Assembly (NCBI RefSeq): GCF_006970445.1
Contig: NZ_CP033877.1
Location: forward strand, 3,914,750-3,978,749
DNA length: 64,000 nucleotides
Source: Stenotrophomonas maltophilia
Lineage (GTDB): Bacteria > Pseudomonadota > Gammaproteobacteria > Xanthomonadales > Xanthomonadaceae
Reading direction: 5' to 3'
Shown here piece after piece: positions 57,625 through 64,000 of this stretch. The notes under the pieces are model-generated. The model saw only the letters and a program-made list of their open reading frames with translations, did no database searches and was not told the DNA's origin. The translations under genes were made by a program, and so were the position numbers. Every line of letters starts with the position of its first letter. The stretch's first letter is position 1.

Positions 57625-58017
57625 TTGAGCACTTCATCGCATTCGCTCGCCTACCTGCTTGCACGCATCCTGCTGATGGCGCTGTTCCTGGTCTCCGGGC
57701 TGGGCAAGCTCGGCGATCTCAGCGGCACCCAGGGCTACATGGAAGCGATGGGCGTGCCCGGCATCCTGCTATGGCCGACCATCGTCTTCGAGATCGGCAG
57801 TGGCCTGTGCATCCTGCTCGGCTTCCAGACCCGGCTGGTGTCGATCGTGCTGGTGGGATTCAGCCTCGTCACCGCTTTCATCTTCCACCACAACTTCGCC
57901 GATCAGACCCAGCAGATCATGTTCCTGAAGAACCTGGGGCTGGCGGGTGGGTTCCTGCTGCTGGCCTGCACCGGGGCTGGACGCTACAGCGTTGATGGGC
58001 GCGGTCGGCGCGGGTAA
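57625..58017 (+). CDS. DoxX family membrane protein
   Basis: 130 residues using the TTG at 57625 (GAGGACATCCC upstream), giving LSTSSHSLAYLLARILLM. Four transmembrane helices: LARILLMALFLVSGLGKLG, GVPGILLWPTIVFEIGSGLC, IVLVGFSLVTAFIFHHN and LGLAGGFLLLACT, with the family's conserved GKLGDL and FHHNFAD motifs. DoxX proteins are quinone-linked oxidoreductase subunits or membrane redox proteins in stress response; function here unknown. Confidence 0.88.
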   Translation: MSTSSHSLAYLLARILLMALFLVSGLGKLGDLSGTQGYMEAMGVPGILLWPTIVFEIGSGLCILLGFQTRLVSIVLVGFSLVTAFIFHHNFADQTQQIMFLKNLGLAGGFLLLACTGAGRYSVDGRGRRG

Positions 58018-58041
58018 GCCTCGATCCGTAGTGTGCACGCG

Positions 58042-58731
58042 CTAGCGGCGAAGTTCGGCCTCTGGCGCCAGCGTGTGGATCACCTTGCCCTGCGCATCCA
58101 GAAACTCGATCGCACCATAGCCTTCCGCAGTGACGGTCAGCCGCAACCGCGTACGGTCGGCCTTGTCATTCAACGCAATGGCCGGCGTGCCGTCAGAGCC
58201 GACCACCAGGCCGATTCGGGTCGGTGCCTGCACGCCGGGAATCAGCTTGTTGCCCAGTGCAGGCTCGCGGATCAGCTTTGGCGCCTGGTTGATCGAAAAA
58301 CTCACCGCCCCATCCGGCGAGACCCGCCAGCCGATCGCATCCATCGCCGGATGATCCAGTGCCAGCACCGCCATCCCACCGTCAACATCGGCAGTACCGA
58401 AACCACCGCGCTCGCTGCCCTTATCGTCATACAGCACCATGCCGGCCACGTTGAAGGCCCGCTTGTACTGCAGGCCATCGATGATCGGCGCCGGCGTCTT
58501 GCCGGAGAGCGTCATGCGGATCACGCCCGTGTCATCGACGATGTCGATGCGCCGTGCAGTGATCCGCTCATGGTCCGGTGTCTGCACGCGCGTCTGCGGT
58601 GCCTTGTCGACAATCAGGCGTTTCAAGGTTTCAACAGACGGGCGCTTGGGCGATTCGCCAGCGTCGGACGCGAATGCCGGAACGCATTGCAATGCAGCCA
58701 GAACGAAGAACGTACAAGTACTGCGCATCAT
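58042..58731 (-). CDS. Secreted hypothetical protein
   Basis: 229 residues from the ATG at 58731 (CAGGAGACCGC upstream). Signal peptide MMRSTCTFFVLAALQCVPAF to about residue 21. The mature protein has repeated strand-like segments such as IDIVDDTGVIRMTLSG, MVLYDDKGSERGGFGTADVD and GLVVGSDGTPAIALNDKADR, ending with FLDAQGKVIHTLAPEAEL; it resembles periplasmic beta-rich proteins of unknown function. No family named. Confidence 0.7.
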   Translation of the reverse strand: MMRSTCTFFVLAALQCVPAFASDAGESPKRPSVETLKRLIVDKAPQTRVQTPDHERITARRIDIVDDTGVIRMTLSGKTPAPIIDGLQYKRAFNVAGMVLYDDKGSERGGFGTADVDGGMAVLALDHPAMDAIGWRVSPDGAVSFSINQAPKLIREPALGNKLIPGVQAPTRIGLVVGSDGTPAIALNDKADRTRLRLTVTAEGYGAIEFLDAQGKVIHTLAPEAELRR

Positions 58732-59052
58732 GCGGTCTCCTGTCGGGATCGGAATCAACATCTGCACGCCCAGCATACCTGTGGTCGACGTCCCCCTCGC
58801 GGTGACACGGGCGTGCTGGCGATGGATCGACACCATGCCGTCAACCACGCCCCCCCGCGGTCTGTATTCACTCCTGCGCACGCCGCCGGATACGGAAATG
58901 ATCCCGGCAAGCGGACGGGGACATGCTGATAACGCCCTGGAACGCCGTGCGGAAGGCGCTCAGTCCTCGTATCCCAACTCTCACTCGGGCGGCGTTGGAT
59001 TACTTGTCCCACTGCGACGTGAGCCCTCCCATCTCTGGAACCAGGTCAGTCC
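58732..59052. other. Gap between two minus-strand genes
   Basis: About 320 bases between the BLUF gene and the gene downstream of it. Several overlapping reading frames exist on both strands but none has a convincing start or codon pattern. Nothing recognised. Confidence 0.5.
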
Positions 59053-59484
59053 CTACGCAGCTTCAACATACGGCGCTACTGCAACGGCCAGCACGTCGAT
59101 TCCCCACATCGACCCGGCGACGTCGTCTGGCCCGCTCTTCTTGAAGCGCGACCAATTCGCCCTCGCCAGCTTCCCCACCAGCAGTTGATCTGCCGGCAGG
59201 CGATGCATCGCCCAATAGGGAAACTGCCGCGAAGACACGCGACCTCGCGCCAGCTCAACGATGTCGGTGTGACTCGTCGACTGCATCACACGCTCGTAGA
59301 CACTCGCAACGCCGTCTTCAGGCCCTTCGAAGTACTGCACGAAGCGATCACCGTCGTGCAGCAGGACACCTGTAACCCCGGCCATCCCGTTGAACCTGGC
59401 GGCGTCCGCAACGAGCGACTCCAAACGCTCCGCGGAAAGATCCGCGGCAACCTGACTTGCGTAGACAACAGCCCGAAGGGGCAT
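59053..59484 (-). CDS. Short BLUF-domain blue-light photoreceptor
   Basis: 143 residues from the ATG at 59484. FAD-binding blue-light sensor: all key residues are at the expected spacing relative to AppA: Tyr8 in VVYASQ, Asn32 in RFNGMAGVTG, Gln50 in DRFVQYFEG, and Trp91/Met93 in QFPYWAMHR. The BLUF fold covers about residues 3-95 and the remaining 45 residues are a C-terminal helical cap without an output domain, so signalling must pass to a separate partner. The upstream sequence AAGGCAGAATCC may serve as a weak ribosome-binding site. Neighbours give no clear partner. Confidence 0.92.
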   Translation of the reverse strand: MPLRAVVYASQVAADLSAERLESLVADAARFNGMAGVTGVLLHDGDRFVQYFEGPEDGVASVYERVMQSTSHTDIVELARGRVSSRQFPYWAMHRLPADQLLVGKLARANWSRFKKSGPDDVAGSMWGIDVLAVAVAPYVEAA

Positions 59485-59664
59485 GGATTCTGCCTTGAAG
59501 GATGTGCCGGCTCGGCACCTGCCCATACCCTAGCACCGGGAACAAGCCCGCACCGTCACTCGCATTCTTAACTCTTCAGAATTCGACCGAACCACCTCTG
59601 TGCCAGATGGCCCGCAAAACAGCATGATGGGCGCCCTACGGATTCAGGGATCTCGTTTATCTTC

Positions 59665-59910
59665 ATGCGTGACATCGGACAGTTCTACGTAATCAGCGTC
59701 GAGGGAGTGACGCGGGCAGACGGCACCCTGCTGCAGGTCACCCGAATCGATTGCTCCTGCATCAAGTGTTCCTGGCAGTTCAGGGCCATTCCCAACCATG
59801 GCCTGGTCGATCTCGACGGTGCGGCGGCCCTCAGCTGCCCAACCTGCGGCAATCACCAATCAGTCAGCCGCGCACGGCTTGAAGAGCTCAACCGACGCAA
59901 CGACGAATAG
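59665..59910 (+). CDS. Zinc-ribbon-like small protein, copy 1 of a tandem pair
   Basis: 81 residues. Cysteines in DCSCIKCSWQF (Cys30, 32, 35) and LSCPTCGNHQ (Cys58, 61) form a plausible CX2C...CX2C zinc site. It is paralogous to the next gene: both share a start GxFxxxxxxxxxxGTL, the two Cys pairs and the ending xxSxARLxxx. Start used at 59665; no strong ribosome-binding site is visible. Function unknown; could bind nucleic acid or a protein partner. Confidence 0.6.
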   Translation: MRDIGQFYVISVEGVTRADGTLLQVTRIDCSCIKCSWQFRAIPNHGLVDLDGAAALSCPTCGNHQSVSRARLEELNRRNDE

Positions 59911-60002
59911 CCTGCACTTCAACCATCCATCAACGCGGCACCGACACGACCGATACCTGGTTGGCTCTATCGTTCGTCAACAGGCACCATCCCGGCATTC
60001 CC

Positions 60003-60254
60003 ATGAGTCATACCGGCATTTTTCAGATCACCGATCTCACTTACACGGCTGGAGAGCAGGGTACGCTGGCCCGCGCACTGCAGATCGTCGCCACCTGCAC
60101 CGCCTGTGGATCAACGAGCGTGTGGGATGAGCATGAGATGGAGCACGTTGCCGGTGGAACCGTGCTCTCGTGCCGTAGCTGTGGTGTCCGCCAGGCCATC
60201 AGCAACGCGCGCCTTTCTGGCTGCGCATCCGACATCCGCCATCCGCGACGCTGA
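60003..60254 (+). CDS. Zinc-ribbon-like small protein, copy 2 of a tandem pair
   Basis: 83 residues from the ATG at 60003 (the frame also opens 14 codons upstream). Two CX2C knuckles: TCTACGSTSVW (Cys32, Cys35) and LSCRSCGVRQ (Cys57, Cys60). Paralogous to the gene 93 bases upstream, with about 30 percent identical residues by eye; the copies lie in the same direction and probably form one transcript. Function unknown. Confidence 0.6.
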   Translation: MSHTGIFQITDLTYTAGEQGTLARALQIVATCTACGSTSVWDEHEMEHVAGGTVLSCRSCGVRQAISNARLSGCASDIRHPRR

Positions 60255-60430
60255 TTGACGCGCAGTTCGTACTGCGTAAGCGCCGGCAGGAGCAGTCGTT
60301 CACTCGGCTTTTACAACGCGTCGCCGCTTCAGGCCAGGAAGCCCCGGGCGCATCTACCTGCATCCAAGGGCCGCGCCAGCGCGTATGTAGGATGCCCGCG
60401 CCTTGCGGGCATCCCACAGAGGAACGCGCC

Positions 60431-60991
60431 GTGAAAGCTCTTCAGCGGATAGCCGCCACAGTAAGCTTCGCCGTACTCGTCTCAGCCACTTCAATGAGCT
60501 TCGCCGCCAGTACCGTGATGGTCGGCGGAGCGGAAATGTATCCCACCAGGACCATCGTCCAGAACGCCATCAACTCCAAGGACCACACGACCCTGGTCGC
60601 TGCGGTCAAGGCGGCGGGCCTGGTCGATACGCTCAATGGAGCCGGCCCCTTCACCGTTTTCGCGCCCACCAATGCAGCCTTCAGCAAGCTGCCCGCAGGT
60701 ACGGTCGATACGCTGGTGAAGCCTGAAAACAAGGCACAACTGACCAAAATCCTGACCTACCACGTAGTGCCGGGCAACTACAGTTCCGCGCAGCTGATGG
60801 CCGATGCCACGAAGCACGGCGGCAAGGCCATGCTGAAGACCGTTGAAGGTGAATCCCTCACCGTCGCTCTGCATGACGGCAAGCTGTGGGTCATCGATGC
60901 CAAGGGTGGCAAGGCTGGAATCAGCATTGCTGATGTCGGCCAGTCCAACGGCGTGATCCACGTGATCGATACCGTGTTGATGCCGAAGTAA
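60431..60991 (+). CDS. Secreted fasciclin (FAS1) domain protein
   Basis: 186 residues using the GTG at 60431 with GAGGA seven bases upstream. Signal peptide KALQRIAATVSFAVLVSATS to about residue 28. One FAS1 domain: TIVQNAINSKDHTTLVAAVK, LNGAGPFTVFAPTNAAFSKL (the H1/conserved FAPTNxAF motif), LTYHVVPGNYSSAQL and IHVIDTVLMPK. FAS1 proteins act in adhesion or surface organisation in bacteria. Stands alone; GC matches the chromosome. Confidence 0.93.
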   Translation: MKALQRIAATVSFAVLVSATSMSFAASTVMVGGAEMYPTRTIVQNAINSKDHTTLVAAVKAAGLVDTLNGAGPFTVFAPTNAAFSKLPAGTVDTLVKPENKAQLTKILTYHVVPGNYSSAQLMADATKHGGKAMLKTVEGESLTVALHDGKLWVIDAKGGKAGISIADVGQSNGVIHVIDTVLMPK

Positions 60992-61131
60992 TTGCATGCA
61001 GCAGGACGCCCACATGAGCGGCAGTCGCGTAGCGGCTGCCGCTGTCGCCCTCCTTGAACCAGAATCGCGGCTGCGGGGCAGATGACACGCCATCACATCG
61101 CTCCTGAAGCGCCCGACAGTCTTGATATCCC

Positions 61132-61656
61132 TCATGCATCAGAAGCAAACCCTGGAATCCGGGTGATTACCTGGACGTCGCAGATCTCGCATTCGGTTTG
61201 GTCCATGGGCTCCCAATGGTCGCTCGCCAACTCAAACAAGGCATCCGGCACGTCCATGGAAAACGTTGGGCCTTACTCCCGATTGCGCTGGCGGACGCGA
61301 TCACGACGAACGTCACGTGGGGCATCCAGGAGATACACGGCCAGATCGTGGCCCGCCTCCCTGACCTGCGCGTAGAAGCTCTCGCGGCTGGCTCTCTCCA
61401 CCAGGCCCAGCTCGAGTACAACGTCGCGACCCGTATCGAGCACTTCGCAGGCTGTGATCCATATCTGCGCCATGCAACGCGCCTTCCTTGCGGCATACCA
61501 TTCCATCAGGTTGGCGGCGGGACGGTCCGGGCTGTACAGCCGTACGAACCACGCGTCCAGAATGAATCCTGCCGCCGTATGCAGACTTCGCAACTCGGCA
61601 ACAAACGTGGATTTGCCCGCACCGACGGGCCCTTCGACCAGGTGAATCGTTGCCAT
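61132..61656 (-). pseudogene. AAA-type ATPase gene with an in-frame stop codon
   Basis: Reads as a P-loop ATPase or small-molecule kinase of about 174 residues from the ATG at 61656: Walker A GPVGAGKST at residues 9-17, DVVLELGLVER and YLLDAPRDVRRDRVRQRNRE. At residue 128 a TAA codon (61273-61275) interrupts the frame, and the same frame continues without any shift for 46 further codons (GPTFSMDVPDALFELASD, then WEPMDQTECEICDV) to a TGA at 61132. The continuation looks like the conserved end of the same family, so a single base change (for example AAA or GAA to TAA) has probably inactivated it. Read-through or a sequencing error are alternatives. Confidence 0.7.
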
Positions 61657-62167
61657 AGTGGTTGAGCCATCCTTCATTGCATTCAGAGACAGACCGGCCA
61701 TCAGAGACCAATCGCTGTTTCGGAGGTGATAGCAGAGGCGAGGGGTATGACCATGGACATCCGTGACACTGACGATCAGGCTCACCTGGACCGCTGGCAA
61801 CCCCGCGCTCCTGCCCCACGTGAATTCTGCCCGCGGCACAAAAAAAGAGCACCTGGGCGGAACCCAAGTGCCATTCCTGCGGTGGCCCACCAGCAACCGC
61901 AATACACAATCAAGTTACTGATTTAATTGATTTTAATCAGATGTCACAACCACTTTGACTCGCAAATCGACTCACTACTGGGGCCCCTACCTCTAGGTCC
62001 TTGGCCGGAAGACATCCTGCAAGCCAGCCCGTGGGATGGGAGGACTGTCCTGGCGCGTGTAGCCAGGGGCAACCGCGCTTAACAAGAAGGGCCGTCAGAG
62101 CAACGCCCTGACGACCCATTGAGGGACATGGGTTCCAACCGCGCCGTTGGCGTATTTGCGCCCGTTG
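61657..62167. other. Gap at the left side of the phage-like region
   Basis: About 510 bases with no convincing gene. It contains the start region of the ATPase pseudogene, a terminator at 61840-61871, an AT-rich near-palindrome CTGATTTAATTGATTTTAATCAG around 61918-61940, and a hairpin GGGCCGTCAG/CTGACGACCC at about 62089-62117. The chromosome-element boundary probably lies here, but no tRNA or clear attachment repeat was seen. Confidence 0.5.
61840..61871 (-). terminator. Rho-independent terminator on the minus strand
   Basis: On the minus strand GCACTTGGG (61863-61871), loop TTCCG, CCCAGGTGC (61849-61857), then TC and seven T residues (61840-61846). The stem has one mismatch. No coding gene lies between it and Gp2, so it either ends the Gp2 transcript or belongs to a small RNA. 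Confidence 0.75.
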
Positions 62168-63229
62168 CTAAATCGCGGGCCGAAGCTGCATTCCAATGCT
62201 AGGCACAGGTGCCTGAGGGGGCGCATTGGTCCGTCCGGTGGACGCGTTGCTGGTGGCAAATGTTCTGGTCCGCTTGCCGGCTTGGAAGCGCAGATACAGG
62301 TCGACCTTGGTCAGGTAACGCATTGCTTCTTCCAAAAATGACCATTTCACATCATCCCTGCGGTTAACCATGCCGATGCCGCAACGCTCGTAATCCTCCT
62401 TGCACTTGTTGCAGTTGAAATACATCCCCTTGCCTTCGGTGACCTCGTTCTTCCAGTACTTGCCGAGGACATCTGCCAGGACGATATCTTTGGCTACCCG
62501 CTGGCCGTCGAAGAAGATGGCGACGTGGAAGTGATAGCCCTTCTCGAAGCCATACTCCATCTTCCACATGTACCCGGCGAGGTGCTTGCCGTACGGCCCC
62601 TTGCGGAGATACTTGAGAAGCTTATCGCGATGAGCCTTCGCCTCATCCAGAGTCATTACTTGACCCCGGAAACCCACACCTGGGCAATAGGTGGAGAAGT
62701 ACTCGAAGTCCACCCTTAGCACCAGCAGCTTTGAGTAGCGACGCCGCAACCCGTCAAGCAAAGTCTCGCAGGCCGTTGAGTTCGACCTCTCGCTGCGCTT
62801 CATATCCTTCAGGTGCGTGCGCAGCTCCTTTCCTTTGCCACATGCACGAGCCTCTGCAATTGCAGCATTCAGCGCTGCAATGTCCTCAGGCCAAAGCCGC
62901 TGCCCAACTAGATGGATCTCACCAAAAACCTGCTTGAAAAGCGTAAAAAGCGGGCTGTGCCGATGCTGTGGGAACTGCTCGTCGATCATTTTCAGATCCG
63001 ACTTCAGGCAAAGGACAAGCGCATCACCAATTCTCGTCCGCTCCACAAAATCGTTGCCTGCGCGCCTGTAGCAACGGAAGACTGGGCCCTTACTGCTGAT
63101 GAGCTTGCCCATCATGTCAACAATCCGCTTCACTTCGAATACGGCGTCCAGCTGGTGAGTGATGTGCCTAGTTCCATCCTCTCCCCAGACGTACGCACGC
63201 TGGTGCATTAGACCACTAGCACTTTTCAT
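62168..63229 (-). CDS. Inovirus Gp2 / YagK-YfjJ family protein
   Basis: Phage-type protein of about 353 residues, starting MKSASGLMHQRAYVWGEDG at 63229 (alternatives at 63289 and 63208). It carries a rolling-circle-replication-like HUH motif, GYHFHVAIFFDGQ, and the family features FRGQVMTLDEAKAHRDKLLK and GPYGKHLAGYMWKMEYGFEK, with Tyr/Lys residues ahead of the HxH. Family members are found on filamentous phages and P4-like satellite elements and are thought to initiate or control element replication. GC is lower than the chromosome. Upstream on the same strand lies the AlpA gene. Confidence 0.85.
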   Translation of the reverse strand: MKSASGLMHQRAYVWGEDGTRHITHQLDAVFEVKRIVDMMGKLISSKGPVFRCYRRAGNDFVERTRIGDALVLCLKSDLKMIDEQFPQHRHSPLFTLFKQVFGEIHLVGQRLWPEDIAALNAAIAEARACGKGKELRTHLKDMKRSERSNSTACETLLDGLRRRYSKLLVLRVDFEYFSTYCPGVGFRGQVMTLDEAKAHRDKLLKYLRKGPYGKHLAGYMWKMEYGFEKGYHFHVAIFFDGQRVAKDIVLADVLGKYWKNEVTEGKGMYFNCNKCKEDYERCGIGMVNRRDDVKWSFLEEAMRYLTKVDLYLRFQAGKRTRTFATSNASTGRTNAPPQAPVPSIGMQLRPAI

Positions 63230-63346
63230 AGTGACACCCGCTCTACTCAAATAGAACAACCCACATATAACAACATTCATTCCTACCACTATGCGCCAGC
63301 CGTTTGGCAGTTCCTCCCTGGGAAAGCGGCACTACTGGGGGTGAAA

Positions 63347-63371
63347 TGGACGGGAGAGCTGGCCCCGTCCA
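63347..63371. other. Hairpin upstream of Gp2, at the AlpA 3' end
   Basis: TGGACGGG and CCCGTCCA flank an 8-base loop with a G/C bulge, just after the AlpA stop codon. It could be a terminator without T-run or an operator. Confidence 0.4.
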
Positions 63372-63378
63372 TGAAAAC

Positions 63379-63615
63379 TTAGCGCTCGTCCGGCGCCCCC
63401 TCCCTTGCCTGCATCAGGCCGACCACGAAGCTCTCGATCTCGTGCTCAATGAACGCTACGGTAGAGCCGAGACGAACAGGTTTAGGGAATGCCGGCAAGT
63501 AGCTCGGCGAGCGCTTATTGAGGTATGCGTAAAGGGTTGACCTCGCGACGCCCAGCCGCGCCTGAACCTCGGCGAGGCGAAGCATTCGAATGTGGGGAAA
63601 GGCGCCGTTGTCCAT
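63379..63615 (-). CDS. AlpA family phage regulator
   Basis: 78 residues from the ATG at 63615. Excisionase-like winged helix: MLRLAEVQARLGVARSTLYA, YLNKRSPSYLPAFPKPVRLG and STVAFIEHEIESFVVGLM match the AlpA/MerR-like pattern. AlpA proteins activate integrase or excision genes of satellite phages. Its position ahead of Gp2 fits a small mobile element. Confidence 0.87.
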   Translation of the reverse strand: MDNGAFPHIRMLRLAEVQARLGVARSTLYAYLNKRSPSYLPAFPKPVRLGSTVAFIEHEIESFVVGLMQAREGAPDER

Positions 63616-63738
63616 TTCATTCTTGCCCGATGGGAGTGGAGCGAGCGTACGGATCTGTTGCCAGCGCCTGCCAGCCTCTGCATGTTCCACTCAGATCCGT
63701 GGTCGGTAAGTTACTGAAAAATAAGGAGTCGACTTGGA

Positions 63739-63775
63739 GGGGGGATGCAACTTTTTTTTGGGGGGGATCCAACTT
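63739..63775 (+). repeat. Direct repeat GGGGGGATNCAACTT
   Basis: GGGGGGATGCAACTT (63739-63753) and GGGGGGATCCAACTT (63761-63775) differ at one position and start 22 bases apart, with a T-run and G-run between. Placed upstream of AlpA; could be iterons, an operator or part of an element-specific signal. Confidence 0.6.
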
Positions 63776-63814
63776 TCTGGGTTGCGGGGCCCGTATCGGC
63801 GCCCCGCATAGCAC

Positions 63815-63910
63815 TCATTCGATGGGGGACCGCACCAGCAGAGCAGTCAGAAAGACGACCGCGAATGCGGCCAAGTACTCGAGGGGGGAATTGGATCGTT
63901 CGATGAACAC
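63815..63910 (-). CDS. Tiny membrane protein, 31 residues
   Basis: GTG start at 63910 preceded by TAGGAGCCTATC, a good ribosome-binding site. Peptide MFIERSNSPLEY then one transmembrane helix LAAFAVVFLTALLV and the end RSPIE. Size and shape resemble small phage coat or assembly proteins of filamentous phages, but no homology can be shown by eye. Confidence 0.5.
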   Translation of the reverse strand: MFIERSNSPLEYLAAFAVVFLTALLVRSPIE

Positions 63911-64000
63911 GATAGGCTCCTAGTCAGTAGGGAACCGGCATTGCGCCGGCATAGTAGAGAGGCTGCTACCCCTCCCTATCGTGTTATGGGTCTGAAATGC

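Noticed and set aside
61937..62119. 60-codon minus-strand frame in the gap before Gp2
   Set aside because: No ribosome-binding site and a poor residue pattern; the region looks structural.
63525..63923. 132-codon plus-strand frame at the element end
   Set aside because: Antisense to AlpA and includes the iteron and G/T runs; not protein-like.

Overview
The window looks like a chromosomal segment of a Stenotrophomonas, most likely the S. maltophilia complex (Xanthomonadaceae). The reasons are high GC, Xanthomonadaceae-like ATP synthase and pyruvate dehydrogenase proteins, a glmU and ATP synthase neighbourhood typical of that family, and many short palindromes beginning with GTAG (the SMAG repeat class of S. 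maltophilia) in the gaps. No rRNA, tRNA or CRISPR array is visible. This assignment is inference from reading; no search was run.

Layout. 1-3.7 kb: a truncated NtrY-like sensor kinase, a GNAT acetyltransferase overlapping glmU, and a GtrA-type membrane protein. 3.85-11.2 kb: a complete F-type ATP synthase operon atpIBEFHAGDC on the minus strand, with a strong sigma-70-like promoter at one end and a Rho-independent terminator at the other. 11.3-12.9 kb: a candidate small RNA, an outer-membrane barrel protein and a cluster of structured repeats. 12.9-16.6 kb: pyruvate dehydrogenase E2 and E3, both with lipoyl domains. 16.7-25.8 kb: a DNA glycosylase, OmpW, glpD-glpK, a WYL regulator with metQ, a lipoprotein, a DUF481 protein and hemC. 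25.8-30.8 kb: a repeat-rich gap, then algR, algZ, an esterase and opgH (osmoregulated periplasmic glucan synthesis).

31-58 kb is a typical mixed region. It holds two TonB-dependent receptors, a Cache chemoreceptor, divergent regulator/target pairs (MarR with an S41 peptidase, TetR with an MFS exporter, AraC with an EamA transporter), a DUF4434 protein, a KGG stress protein, a subtilisin autotransporter, a DUF2383 protein, GST, an H-NS-like protein, DoxX and several small proteins below usual annotation cut-offs. 58-61.7 kb holds a BLUF blue-light sensor, two tandem paralogous zinc-ribbon proteins, a fasciclin protein and an ATPase gene interrupted by one in-frame stop codon. From about 61.8 kb to the end the composition becomes more AT-rich and the genes are of phage or satellite type: a Gp2 (YagK/YfjJ) replication-like protein, an AlpA regulator and a tiny membrane protein. 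The element probably continues beyond the window.

The least explained signals are non-coding. Two intergenic clusters (12.5-12.9 kb and 25.8-26.4 kb) contain repeats built from a conserved core between long self-complementary arms that differ from copy to copy. In the first family the inner hairpin shows a compensatory base-pair change. Two orphan Rho-independent terminators (11.42 kb and 61.84 kb) suggest unannotated small RNAs.
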